Assembly: GCF_017876675.1 (NCBI RefSeq)
Contig: NZ_JAGIOI010000001.1
Coordinates: 434,001 to 498,000, forward strand
DNA length: 64,000 bases
Direction: 5' to 3'
From: Arthrobacter stackebrandtii
Lineage (GTDB): Bacteria; Actinomycetota; Actinomycetes; Actinomycetales; Micrococcaceae
Shown here: piece by piece, positions 25,793-34,603 of the stretch
Position numbering within the stretch: position 1 is the stretch's first letter
Layout: each line of letters opens with the position of its first letter
Translations under genes and position numbers: made by a program
Notes under the pieces: model-generated
Told to the model about the DNA's origin: nothing
Databases searched by the model: none
What the model saw: only the letters and a program-made list of their open reading frames with translations

Positions 25793-26671
25793 TCAGGCCG
25801 TCATGGGAATCTTGGCTTCGGCGATCCTGGCAAAGGCGGCCACGTCGATGACCTCGCCGCGGGCGCTCGGGTCCACGCCGGCCTGTCGCAGGTACGTCTC
25901 GGCCTGGGCGGCGCCGCCGGCCCACCCGGCCAGGGCGGCGCGCAGGGTCTTGCGGCGCTGGGCGAACGCACCGTCGATGACGGCGAAAACCTCTTCCCGC
26001 GAGGCCCTCGTCGCCGGCGGTTCGTGGCGGGTGAAGCCCACCAGGCCCGAGTTGATCTTGGGCGCCGGCCAGAAGACGTTCATGCCGATCACGCCTGCCT
26101 TGCGCATGTGCGAATACCAGGCCCCCTTGACCGACGGCACGCCGTACGTCTTGGATCCGGGGCCGGCCACCATGCGGTCCGCCACCTCGTCCTGGACCAT
26201 GACGAGCCCGTGCTGCAGGGACGGGAAGTGCTCCAGCAGGTGCAGGACCACCGGGACGGCCACGTTGTACGGCAGGTTTGCCACGAGCGCTGTGGGCTGT
26301 GCGGGCAGTTCCGTCACGCGCATCGCATCCGAGAGCACGACGTCGATGCTTCCCACCTTTTCGGGGCGGAAGGCCGCTATCGTCTCGGGGAGCTTGGCTG
26401 CCAGGACGGGGTCGATCTCCACTGCCACCACGTGCTTGGCTGCGTCCAGCAGGCCCAGCGTCAGTGAGCCCAATCCGGGGCCAACCTCCAGCACCGTTTC
26501 TTCGGGGTCAATGTTGGCGGCGGTGACAATGCGGCGGATGGTGTTGCCGTCGATGACAAAGTTCTGCCCCAGCGTCTTTGTGGGGCGGACACCGATTTCC
26601 TCCGCAAGCCGGCGGATTTCGGTGGCGCCCAGCAGGGGCTGGGTCGCGGGGCTCTGTTCGGGGCTAGTCAC
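25793..26671 (-). CDS. rsmA: 16S rRNA (adenine(1518)-N(6)/adenine(1519)-N(6))-dimethyltransferase
   Basis: A 292-residue KsgA-type methyltransferase. The family opening [20 protein letters not shown] is followed by the SAM-binding [16 protein letters not shown], the acidic VVAVEIDP, and the catalytic NLPY motif in [12 protein letters not shown]. It dimethylates two adjacent adenines near the 3' end of 16S rRNA during small-subunit maturation. It lies between rpfB and ispE. The 325-base gap upstream holds a three-copy 32-bp repeat and the rpfB terminator, so rsmA probably has its own promoter there. Confidence 0.96.
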   Translation of the reverse strand: MTSPEQSPATQPLLGATEIRRLAEEIGVRPTKTLGQNFVIDGNTIRRIVTAANIDPEETVLEVGPGLGSLTLGLLDAAKHVVAVEIDPVLAAKLPETIAAFRPEKVGSIDVVLSDAMRVTELPAQPTALVANLPYNVAVPVVLHLLEHFPSLQHGLVMVQDEVADRMVAGPGSKTYGVPSVKGAWYSHMRKAGVIGMNVFWPAPKINSGLVGFTRHEPPATRASREEVFAVIDGAFAQRRKTLRAALAGWAGGAAQAETYLRQAGVDPSARGEVIDVAAFARIAEAKIPMTA

Positions 26672-26834
26672 GGATCAATCGTATCTGCTGAACGGAAATC
26701 CATCGCCCACACCGCGGCCGGATCCCTGCGCGGCAGCAGGCAACACCGGCTTTTCCCGACGCCGCGGCACGTGATGTTGGCTATATCCAGATGCCCCGCA
26801 CTTTCGCGGCCCTGCATTGAGTTGACGCCCGGGC

Positions 26835-26930
26835 GCTGCGCAGGCGTTGCGGGAAAGGCCGTCATCGCTGCGCTGGCGTTGGGGGAAAAGCCGCCATTGC
26901 TGCGCTGGCGTTGGTGGGAGGGCGGGAACG
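26835..26930. repeat. Three tandem 32-bp units
   Basis: Units at 26835-26866, 26867-26898 and 26899-26930 all begin GCTGCGC(A/T)GGCGTTG and run without gaps; the second and third share their first 16 bases. The array lies in the rsmA/rpfB gap. The unit length is not a multiple of three. Confidence 0.7.
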
Positions 26931-26932
26931 CA

Positions 26933-26977
26933 GAACGCCCCTGCTCCGTATGCATAACATACGGTGCAGGGGCGTTC
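26933..26977 (-). terminator. Terminator of rpfB
   Basis: A 20-bp stem with one mismatch (26933-26952 against 26958-26977) and a five-base loop, 20 bases past the rpfB stop. It contains GCCCCTGC / GCAGGGGC. On the minus strand only a weak T-rich stretch follows. Confidence 0.85.
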
Positions 26978-26996
26978 ATGCCGGAGGCGGGTGCTG

Positions 26997-28154
26997 CTAG
27001 CCGGCGGCGCCTGCGCAGCCCCACGGGCTCAGGCCGCGCTGGGCGTAGACGCGGTTCGCGATGTCGATCTGCTGTGCCTTCGTGGCGAGGCTGGCGTTGG
27101 GGGCGTAGTCGCCGCCGCCGGCACCGAGCCAGGTCTGCACATCAAACTGCAGGCCGCCGTAGTAGCCGTTGCCGGTGTTGATGGACCAGTTGCCGGTGGA
27201 CTCGCACTGGGCGATGGCATCCCACATGGCTTCATTGCCCATGGCCGGGGCAGCTGCGCCGGTGTTCGCTGCAGCAGCGGCCGGGGCCGGCTCGGGTGCC
27301 GGGCGGTCCTTGCCGCCGACGGAAACCTTGGCGGCAACGGGGGCCTTGACGACGGCCGTGCCGGTTTCGGTGCGGCTCTCTTCCACGCCGTCGACCACCA
27401 CGGTGCTGAAGGTGGTTTCAAGGGTGCCTGCCACACCTTCGCTGATGACCTTCTTTTCATCCTTGAAAAGGTTGGCATCGACGCTCTGCTCGGTCTCAAA
27501 CGGGACAGCTGAGGTTTCGGTAGCGGTGCCGTTGACGACGCGGTTCACGGTGACAACCAGGTCGTCCTTGACCGCAGTGGTGACGGGGACGGAGACGCGG
27601 TCGGCAGCGGACAGCTTCACGCCGGCCTGGGCCAGGAGGTCCTTGACGGTCTCGGCGGTGGTGGTTTCCTGGTTCTTCTTGCCGTCGGCCACCACGGTCA
27701 CCTTCTTGGGCGTGATGATGGTGATCTCGCTGGCGCTGCTCAGCAGGGAGCTGGCGGGAGCTGAAAGCTTGGCGTTCGCGGCGACACCCAGCTGGTTGAC
27801 CAGGTCGCGGAGGTTGCTGGAGGTGGTGGTGACCGTGCGCTGTGCGCCATCCAGGCTGACTGTGATTTTCTTGGACTTGTTGACGGTGATGGTTTCGCCG
27901 TCCTTCACCGGGGTGTCCAGGGCCGGGCTGACGTGGTCTGCCGCGTTGACGGTGACTTCCTCATGCTTGAGGATGCTGGCCACATTCCCGCCGTACGTGG
28001 TGACGGTGCTGCTTTGGCCATCGACCACGAGGGTCAGGGATTTGCTTGAGGTGGCAAAGGCCATCAAGCCGGCAACGAGTGCCATGAGGACTGCAACCTG
28101 GCAGGCAAGCTTCAAATAGCTGAATTTGCCATTAATTGAGAGGAATGAAAACAC
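26997..28154 (-). CDS. rpfB: Resuscitation-promoting factor, RpfB type
   Basis: A 385-residue secreted or anchored muralytic enzyme. A hydrophobic segment (about residues 15-34) is followed by three DUF348 units (about 38-80, 97-138, 151-192), a G5 domain (about 205-285), a Pro/Ala linker, and the C-terminal Rpf lysozyme-like domain from about 308. The catalytic glutamate is E318 in AIAQCESTGNW, and C317 with C380 form the expected disulphide. It cleaves peptidoglycan glycan strands and supports exit from dormancy. The start is a GTG. Upstream sits a GTCAC/GTAAC direct-repeat array. The gene order rsmA-rpfB-tatD matches other actinobacteria. Confidence 0.95.
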   Translation of the reverse strand: MFSFLSINGKFSYLKLACQVAVLMALVAGLMAFATSSKSLTLVVDGQSSTVTTYGGNVASILKHEEVTVNAADHVSPALDTPVKDGETITVNKSKKITVSLDGAQRTVTTTSSNLRDLVNQLGVAANAKLSAPASSLLSSASEITIITPKKVTVVADGKKNQETTTAETVKDLLAQAGVKLSAADRVSVPVTTAVKDDLVVTVNRVVNGTATETSAVPFETEQSVDANLFKDEKKVISEGVAGTLETTFSTVVVDGVEESRTETGTAVVKAPVAAKVSVGGKDRPAPEPAPAAAAANTGAAAPAMGNEAMWDAIAQCESTGNWSINTGNGYYGGLQFDVQTWLGAGGGDYAPNASLATKAQQIDIANRVYAQRGLSPWGCAGAAG

Positions 28155-28341
28155 GGGTTCCCGTAACTACTAGAGCACCCGGGCACGGAGAAGCAGGGAA
28201 CGCCGCGCAGCCGATTTCGGCCACAGGAATACTGCGTCGAAATCAACCCACATTGTTCTTGCGAACGGTTGTGCCGGTGCAAAAGTGAACGGTGCATCCA
28301 GCAGCATTAAGTCCGTTGGCCTTCCCCGACCACGGCTAATA

Positions 28342-28367
28342 GTCACCCAGCGTAACCTAACCGTAAC
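28342..28367. promoter_or_regulatory. Candidate MtrA-type direct-repeat box upstream of rpfB
   Basis: GTCAC (28342), GTAAC (28352) and GTAAC (28363) lie at 10- and 11-base intervals. GTAAC-N6-GTAAC is the layout described for MtrA, which controls rpf and wall-hydrolase genes in actinobacteria. The box is about 190-210 bases from the rpfB start and about 50 from the tatD stop. Nothing else is recognisable in 28155-28413. Confidence 0.5.
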
Positions 28368-28413
28368 CTTGGGGACAAGGCATTATTTGTCCAAAGTGAC
28401 GAGCCCAACACAT

Positions 28414-29313
28414 TTAATCGTGCCAGGAACCGTAAACGGCGCGCGTGTTTTTCGACAATTGCAGGCACATTTCCGACAGTTCAATTTCCTTCATTTGTGC
28501 CATGTATTGCACCGTATACGGCAGCATATAGCTGGCATTCACGCGTCCCCGGAAGGGATGTGGCGTGAGGAACGGGGCGTCGGTCTCGGCGAGCACCAGG
28601 GCCGGGTCCGCGACGGCGAGCGCGTCGCGGAGATTCTGCGCATTTTTGAACGTCGTGGTGCCCGCAAAGGACATGTACCAGCCGTTTTCGTTACAGATTT
28701 GTGCCAATTCGGCGTCCCCGGAGAAGCAGTGGAACACGAGCCTCGACGGCGCCCCCACCTCTGCGAGAACCGCCAGCACGTCTTCGTGGGCGTCGCGGCA
28801 GTGGATCTGCAGCGCCAGGTCCCGGGCCTTGGCCATCTCAAGGTGGCTGCGGAAGGAATGGTGCTGGGCGGCGCGCCCTTCCTCCCCCGTCCGGAAGTAA
28901 TCCAGCCCGGTCTCGCCAATGGCCCGGATCCGGGGGTGGGCGGCCATGGAATCAATCTCGGCCAGGGCGTCCTCGAGCGCACCGGCGGCGGCCAGTTCCG
29001 GGGCGTCGTTGGGGTGGATGGCGACGGCGCCCAGCACGCGCGGGTCGGCGTCGACGGCGGCCACCGTGAAGCGGGAGGACGGCAGGTCGCACCCCACCTG
29101 GACGGCCCCGGCCACGCCCACGGCCTCCGCCGCATCCAGCGCCGCCGCCAGGTCCACCGGGGAATCGCCAAAGTCAAAGTGCGTGTGGTTGTCGTACACC
29201 GGCACCGGCAGCGGCTCCGGTGCGGGGGCGAAGGCAACCGGGCGGCCGCCGCCGTCGTGCTTCAACGCCAGCGAATCGGGACGGTACGGGAACGGGACCT
29301 CGGGAGTGCTCAT
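28414..29313 (-). CDS. tatD: TatD-family metal-dependent hydrolase/DNase
   Basis: A 299-residue TIM-barrel hydrolase. The metal ligands are visible as VYDNHTHFDFG near residue 40 (HxH), GETGLDYF, QIHCRDAHED, VFHCFSG and LAETDAPFL. The family acts as 3'-5' exonuclease or deaminase-like hydrolase, with a role in DNA repair or cleanup. About 35 extra residues precede the barrel. It lies upstream of rpfB on the same strand and diverges from moxR. In many actinobacteria metG is the next gene; here the moxR operon occupies that place. Confidence 0.92.
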   Translation of the reverse strand: MSTPEVPFPYRPDSLALKHDGGGRPVAFAPAPEPLPVPVYDNHTHFDFGDSPVDLAAALDAAEAVGVAGAVQVGCDLPSSRFTVAAVDADPRVLGAVAIHPNDAPELAAAGALEDALAEIDSMAAHPRIRAIGETGLDYFRTGEEGRAAQHHSFRSHLEMAKARDLALQIHCRDAHEDVLAVLAEVGAPSRLVFHCFSGDAELAQICNENGWYMSFAGTTTFKNAQNLRDALAVADPALVLAETDAPFLTPHPFRGRVNASYMLPYTVQYMAQMKEIELSEMCLQLSKNTRAVYGSWHD

Positions 29314-29439
29314 GGTTTTTTACCTTACCGTTTCCGCATTTTCCCCGCCCCGATGGCACAAAAAGGACGCAGGGATAGTAGCGTGGATCACAGGAGTCCG
29401 CGCCTGTCCGGGCCGGCGGTGAGTGGTGAAAGGTGGGGC

Positions 29440-30678
29440 ATGCACCCCCGAGAGACATTGTTGGCCGGCAGCGCTGCACAACCGCAGGCTCCGAGCCACC
29501 GGCCCCGTTCGGCTCCGGAGGCACCTGCCGCCCCGGAGGGGTCCATGGCGCCGGAGGCATTTACCGCCCTGACCCAGCGGATCATGGCCGTCATGAACAC
29601 CGTCATTGACGGCAAGGAGGAGTCGGTCCGGCTGGCGCTGACCGTGCTGCTGGCCGGTGGGCACCTGCTGCTGGAAGACGTGCCGGGCGTGGGCAAGACG
29701 CTGCTGGCCAAGACCCTCGCCCGCACCCTGGACTGCTCGGTCAACAGGATCCAGTTCACCCCGGACCTGCTGCCCAGCGACATCACGGGCGTGTCCATCT
29801 TCAACCAGTCCTCGCAGTCCTTCGAGTTCCGCCCGGGCGCCATTTTCGCCAACATCGTCATCGGCGACGAGATCAACCGCGCCTCTGCCAAGACCCAGTC
29901 GGCGCTGCTGGAGTCCATGGCCGAGCACCAGGTCAGCGTGGACGGCACCACCTACACGCTGCACGAGCCGTTCATGGTGGTGGCCACCCAGAACCCCATC
30001 GAGATGGCCGGCACCTACCCTCTCCCCGAGGCCCAGCGCGACCGCTTCATGGCCCGGATTTCCATGGGCTACCCGGACCCGGAGGCGGAGCTGGCCATGC
30101 TGGAGTCGCACCAGTCCGCCAGCCCGCTCGACGCCGTTTCCCCCGTTGCCTCTGTCGACCAGGTCAAGGCGATGGTCGCCACGGTCTCCGGCATTCACGT
30201 GGCCCCGGCCGTGCGTTCCTACATTGTGGCGCTGGGGCAGGCCACCCGGACCAGCCCCGAGCTGCGCCTGGGTGCCAGCCCCCGCGCCCTCCTGCAGCTC
30301 ATGCGCGCCGCCAAGGCCGCTGCCGCCCTGGCGGGTCGCGGCTTTGTGCTGCCGGACGACATCCGCACCCTCGCCGAGCCGGTCCTCGCCCACCGGCTGC
30401 TGGTGGAGCGCAGCGCGGCCAGCCGCGGGGCGACACCTGCCTCCGTGGTGGAGGACATCCTGGCCGAGGTGGCCGTCCCCGGCCAGCCCGACCGCCGCGC
30501 GGGAGCCTTCGGCCTCGGAGGCCGCGGCGCCGGCGGCACAGGCAGCAACGCCGGAGCAGGCGCTGCGGGAATGGGCGCCAGCAGCAGCAACGGCGTCCCC
30601 GCCGGCACCCCAGGCAGCAACGGATCCCGCCGCCTGGGGCGGGACGGGCAGCCCGGGAAGGAAGCCCGGAGCGTCTAG
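29440..30678 (+). CDS. MoxR-family AAA+ ATPase
   Basis: A 412-residue protein. About 45 Pro/Ala-rich residues lead into the AAA+ core with Walker A VPGVGKT (residues about 81-87), Walker B IVIGDEINRASAKTQ, and sensor 1 VVATQNPIEMAGTYPLPEAQ. The C-terminal lid is followed by a Gly/Ser/Ala-rich tail of about 70 residues with no recognisable domain. MoxR ATPases act as chaperones for metal insertion or complex assembly and are typically encoded with DUF58 and transglutaminase genes, as here. The ATG has an AGGTGGGG site six bases upstream. The stop is one base before the next start. Confidence 0.93.
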   Translation: MHPRETLLAGSAAQPQAPSHRPRSAPEAPAAPEGSMAPEAFTALTQRIMAVMNTVIDGKEESVRLALTVLLAGGHLLLEDVPGVGKTLLAKTLARTLDCSVNRIQFTPDLLPSDITGVSIFNQSSQSFEFRPGAIFANIVIGDEINRASAKTQSALLESMAEHQVSVDGTTYTLHEPFMVVATQNPIEMAGTYPLPEAQRDRFMARISMGYPDPEAELAMLESHQSASPLDAVSPVASVDQVKAMVATVSGIHVAPAVRSYIVALGQATRTSPELRLGASPRALLQLMRAAKAAAALAGRGFVLPDDIRTLAEPVLAHRLLVERSAASRGATPASVVEDILAEVAVPGQPDRRAGAFGLGGRGAGGTGSNAGAGAAGMGASSSNGVPAGTPGSNGSRRLGRDGQPGKEARSV

Positions 30679-30679
30679 C

Positions 30680-31996
30680 ATGGCCACCCCACGACCCTTC
30701 CGGCCCCGGGGCTGGCTGCTGCTGGGCTGCGGGCTCGCGGCCTTCCTCCTCGCCTGGCTGCTGGGCCGGCGCGACCTCCTCACCGTCGCCATGTTCTGCT
30801 TCGCCCTGCTCGCCGCAGCCTACGGGGCCCTGCACCTGTTCAAGACCGGCTTCACGCTCAAGCGCACGGTCTCCCCGATGCTGGGCCAGGTGGGCCAACC
30901 GCTCGAGGTCACCCTCGAGGTCCACGGCCGCAACCCCGGCGGCACGCAGAGCCGGCTCGTGGAGACGCTGCCGTTCAGCTTCCGGGACATGCCGGCCTTC
31001 ACCCATCCCAACCCGGTGGCGCCGCGGAGCCTGCGCAGCGACTACCACTACACCCTCCACCCGTCCCACCGCGGCGTCTTCACGATCGGACCGCTGCGGG
31101 GAAACTTCACCGATCCCTTCGACGTCGCCTTCCTCCACCGCCGCATTGACGACGGCGACCGGCTCACCATTGCCCCTGCCGCCGTTCCCCTGCCCGCCAT
31201 CTCCCTGACCGAGGGCCGCGGCCCGGACGGCACCCACAGCACGCGCGAGCTGGCCCACGCCCGCCAGGACGACGTCATGACACGCGACTACCGGCACGGC
31301 GACCCCATGCGCCGCGTCCACTGGCCCGTTACCGCCCGCCAGGGCAAGCTCATGGTGCGCGCCGAGGAATCCGTCACCACCCCCGAGGCGCAGCTGCTCC
31401 TTGACCGCCGCCACCTGGCCTACGGTGAACCAGGCCGGTCCACCGAACGGTTCCAGGCGGCGGGACGCACCAACGCGGCCCTGCCGGACCTGGCCACCAC
31501 GGCAGCCTTTGAAGCCGCCATCGTCGCCGCCGTCTCCATCGCCACCCACCTGATGGAACAGGGATACACGCTCGGCGTCGTGGACCACCGCGGCGAGCCG
31601 GCCTTTCTCACCTCCGCCTCCGCCCCGGACCCCTCCCGCGAGGAATTCTCCGGCCACCACGGCATCTTCGACGTCGCCGCCGGGCTCGCCGCCCTGGAAC
31701 TCTCCGGCCCCGGCGAGACCGCCCTGCCCGCCGCACTGGCCCAAAAACTGCACGGCGGCACCAGCCTGGGCCCGCTCGTGGCCGTGACCGGGTTGCTCAG
31801 CGAACCAGAGGCCCAGCTGCTCGCCGGCAACTCCGAAACCATCCACAGCTCCTACGCGCTCCTGCTGTGCGAGGACCCGGCCCAGGCCGAACCCGCCGTG
31901 CGCATCCTGCACCGCGCCGGCTGGCATGCCGTCGCACTGACGCCGCGCACCCCGCTCCTGGCGGCCTGGCACGCCCTCGACGGGAGCACCCCATGA
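30680..31996 (+). CDS. DUF58 domain membrane protein
   Basis: A 438-residue protein. Two adjacent membrane helices (about residues 10-50) precede a beta-rich region and the DUF58 motif around residues 200-225: DYRHGDPMRRVHWPVTARQG. The C-terminal part resembles a von Willebrand A fold without a clear complete MIDAS. DUF58 proteins pair with MoxR ATPases; their biochemical role is not settled. The gene begins one base after moxR and overlaps the next gene by four bases, so the three form one operon. Confidence 0.9.
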   Translation: MATPRPFRPRGWLLLGCGLAAFLLAWLLGRRDLLTVAMFCFALLAAAYGALHLFKTGFTLKRTVSPMLGQVGQPLEVTLEVHGRNPGGTQSRLVETLPFSFRDMPAFTHPNPVAPRSLRSDYHYTLHPSHRGVFTIGPLRGNFTDPFDVAFLHRRIDDGDRLTIAPAAVPLPAISLTEGRGPDGTHSTRELAHARQDDVMTRDYRHGDPMRRVHWPVTARQGKLMVRAEESVTTPEAQLLLDRRHLAYGEPGRSTERFQAAGRTNAALPDLATTAAFEAAIVAAVSIATHLMEQGYTLGVVDHRGEPAFLTSASAPDPSREEFSGHHGIFDVAAGLAALELSGPGETALPAALAQKLHGGTSLGPLVAVTGLLSEPEAQLLAGNSETIHSSYALLLCEDPAQAEPAVRILHRAGWHAVALTPRTPLLAAWHALDGSTP

Positions 31997-34359
31997 CCGG
32001 CACACTGCACGCCCCTCCCGCGCACGACGGCGGCGCCCCGGCCCCGCACAAACCGGTCCGCAGGCTTTTGGGCACCCCGGCAACGGGCCCCGCCCGGTGG
32101 GTCATGGCCATGGCCATCTTTGCCGCGGTCATGGCCGCCTCGTTCGGGCTGGGCGGGGTGGTGCGCAACATGACCTGGCTGCCGCAGGCCGCCGTGGTGG
32201 TGGGCGGCACGCTGCTGGTACCGGCGCTGCTGCGGCGCTGGCCGGCACTTTCGCCGTTCGCCCCGGTGGGCGCCCTGGCCGGCTGGTTCATGTCGCTGAC
32301 CCTGGTGTTCTTCCCCGGCACCGCCATCCTGGGCGTGATCCCCACCCCGGGCACGGTGTCGGCGGCCATGGACCTGGCCGCCAAGGCCTCCAGCGTGGTC
32401 ATGTCCAATGTGGCGCCGGTGCCCGCCGATGTGTCCATGCACTTCATGTTCAGTGCCGGGCTGGGCTTTGCCGCCCTGCTGATCGACACCCTGGCCATCA
32501 CCGTCTCCATGCCCGCGGCCAGTGCGCTGGGGCTGGTCCTGATCCTGCTGCCCGCCGCACTGACCACCAGCACGGGGGTTGGCACGGCCGCGTTTGTGGG
32601 CACTGCCGCCGGCTACCTGCTTATCCTCGGGTGCGCCCGCTGGTACGCGCCCAACGGCAAGCTGCGCACGGACACGCCCAAAGTGGCCAGCGGCATACTG
32701 GCCAAGGGCGCGGCGCTGGGGGCCGCCGTCGTGCTTCTCATGGCGCTGGCCACCCAGGCCGTGCCCGGCTTCACGGAGGGCCTCTACCCGCAAGGCTCGC
32801 AGCTGTCCGGCACGGGCGAGGGCGGGACGCTGGACCCGATGTTGTCGCTGGGCGATGACCTGCGGTCGCAGTCGAGCCGGGTGACCATGCGGTACCAGAG
32901 CACTGCCCGGGAGACCCCGTACATGCGCATGACCACGCTGGAAGACTTCACGGGGAAGGTGTGGGAGCCGTCGGAGCTGCCGAAGGGGCTCTCGCAGGAC
33001 CTGACCTCGCTGTCGCCCGCCGCGGGGCCGGCGCCGGGCGTGCCGCTGGAGACGGTGCAGACCAAGGTCACGGTGCCCGGCGTGGGCGACCCATGGCTGG
33101 CGGCGCCGCTGTCCGCGACGTCGGTGGACCAGCTGCCGGGGCAGTGGTGGTGGAATCCGGTAACGCAGACCATCAAGAGCACCAACGCCACCTCGGCAGG
33201 GAAGAGCTACCTCGTCACGAGCGCGATGCCTGTGCTGACGCAGGAGGCGCTGAACGCGGCCACCGCACCGCCGCGCAGCGGGCTGGACCCCGTGTTCTCT
33301 GAACTGCCCAAGGATGTGCCGGCGGTGGTGGGCAAGACTGCCGGCACAGTCACGGCCGGCGCCGCCACACCGTACGAAAAGGCCATGGCCATCCAGGACT
33401 ACCTGCGCTCGGACGAGTTCAGTTACAGCCTCAGCACGCCCGTGGTGGAAGGCTACGACGGCTCCGGGATGGCCGTGCTGGCCGACTTCCTGAAGCAGAA
33501 GAGCGGCTACTGCGTGCACTTCTCCGCCGCCATGGCCGTCATGGCGCGGGAGGTGGGGATCCCGTCGCGCATTGCCGTGGGGTACACGCAGGGCGTGCGG
33601 GAAGCCGGGGAGGATGTCCAGGGGGCCGACGGCGAACTGTGGCGCGGCTACGAGGTCACCGGCCGCGACGCGCACGCCTGGCCTGAACTGTACTTTGAGG
33701 GGCTTGGCTGGGTGCCGTTCGAGCCCACGCCGTCCCGCGGCGCCGTCCCCGACTATGCACTGGATGCCGGAGCCTCCGCCCCGATCCCGGAGCCGAACCC
33801 CACGGGAAACTCCGCAGCACCCACGGATTCGGCCACGAGCGCCGCTGCCACCACGGCGGCCGCCGCCGCAGCCGGGGAGGAACTGGGCATCGACATCGTG
33901 CTTGGGCTGCAGCGGGCCGGTCTGGTGCTGCTGGCCCTGTGCGTGCTGTTGATTCCGGCCCTTGTGCGGTGGATGGCCCGGCGGATGCGGCTGGCGGCCA
34001 TCCGTGGCGTGTGGCGCCCCCTGGGCCGGCGGCAGCCCTCCACCACCCCCGCCTGGCAGGAGTTGACGGACACGGCCATCGACTACGGCGTGCCGTACAG
34101 CCCGGCCCTGACGCCTTCCATGCAGGCCGACGCGGTGGCCGCCCACCTGGGCAGCACCCGGCCTCCGGGGCTGGACGTGATCCTGCAGGCCACCGAGCGG
34201 ACTCTGTACGGCGGGGAGCTGCTGGATCCGGGCGGCCGCGAGGACCTGGCCGAGGCCGTGGAGCAAATGGTGGCCCGTTTCCGCTCCTCCGCCACGCCCT
34301 GGCGCCGGTTCTGCGCGCGGTACGTTCCGGCGTCGCTGTTCACGTTCCTGCGCCGCTGA
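31993..34359 (+). CDS. TgpA-like membrane transglutaminase-fold protein
   Basis: A 788-residue protein. About five to six N-terminal helices (residues 35-260) are followed by an extracellular region, a transglutaminase core, and a final helix near residue 640 with a cytoplasmic tail containing a DUF4129-like segment. The core has the catalytic cysteine C507 in KSGYCVHFSAAMAVMAREVG and histidine H561 in GRDAHAWPELYF; the third acidic position reads PFEPTP. The family is linked to peptide or protein cross-linking at the cell surface, and TgpA is essential in Pseudomonas. It is the last gene of the MoxR operon, followed by a terminator-like hairpin. Confidence 0.9.
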   Translation: MTGTLHAPPAHDGGAPAPHKPVRRLLGTPATGPARWVMAMAIFAAVMAASFGLGGVVRNMTWLPQAAVVVGGTLLVPALLRRWPALSPFAPVGALAGWFMSLTLVFFPGTAILGVIPTPGTVSAAMDLAAKASSVVMSNVAPVPADVSMHFMFSAGLGFAALLIDTLAITVSMPAASALGLVLILLPAALTTSTGVGTAAFVGTAAGYLLILGCARWYAPNGKLRTDTPKVASGILAKGAALGAAVVLLMALATQAVPGFTEGLYPQGSQLSGTGEGGTLDPMLSLGDDLRSQSSRVTMRYQSTARETPYMRMTTLEDFTGKVWEPSELPKGLSQDLTSLSPAAGPAPGVPLETVQTKVTVPGVGDPWLAAPLSATSVDQLPGQWWWNPVTQTIKSTNATSAGKSYLVTSAMPVLTQEALNAATAPPRSGLDPVFSELPKDVPAVVGKTAGTVTAGAATPYEKAMAIQDYLRSDEFSYSLSTPVVEGYDGSGMAVLADFLKQKSGYCVHFSAAMAVMAREVGIPSRIAVGYTQGVREAGEDVQGADGELWRGYEVTGRDAHAWPELYFEGLGWVPFEPTPSRGAVPDYALDAGASAPIPEPNPTGNSAAPTDSATSAAATTAAAAAAGEELGIDIVLGLQRAGLVLLALCVLLIPALVRWMARRMRLAAIRGVWRPLGRRQPSTTPAWQELTDTAIDYGVPYSPALTPSMQADAVAAHLGSTRPPGLDVILQATERTLYGGELLDPGGREDLAEAVEQMVARFRSSATPWRRFCARYVPASLFTFLRR

Positions 34360-34550
34360 GGCCGCTGGAACGCAGGCCAAGTTCCACCCCCCTTGTGGTT
34401 CTGCCGTGGGTCCGGGCCGCCGACCCGGGGTCCAACCCGACGCACCTCCCCGCCGTGAACGCCGGACCACGAAACCTGCGCCACCGCTCCCGGAGAAAGG
34501 CCCCAGGAGCCTGAGATGCAGGACCAGCACGGCGGGACCCAAAGACAGGT

Positions 34551-34579
34551 CCGGCCCCGCACCTGAAGTGTGGGGCCGG
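34551..34579. terminator. Bidirectional terminator between convergent genes
   Basis: CCGGCCCCGCAC (34551-34562) and GTGTGGGGCCGG (34568-34579) form a 12-bp stem with a five-base loop between the ends of the transglutaminase (+) and aldehyde dehydrogenase (-) genes. A T-rich GCTTGTTG follows on the plus strand. Nothing else is seen in 34360-34550. Confidence 0.8.
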
Positions 34580-34603
34580 GCTTGTTGCGGCGGGTGGGTG
34601 CCG

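Noticed and set aside
28155-28413. A c-di-AMP (ydaO-type) riboswitch upstream of rpfB, as known for some actinobacterial rpf genes
   Set aside because: The conserved ydaO core sequences and stem arrangement are not recognisable in the minus-strand leader.
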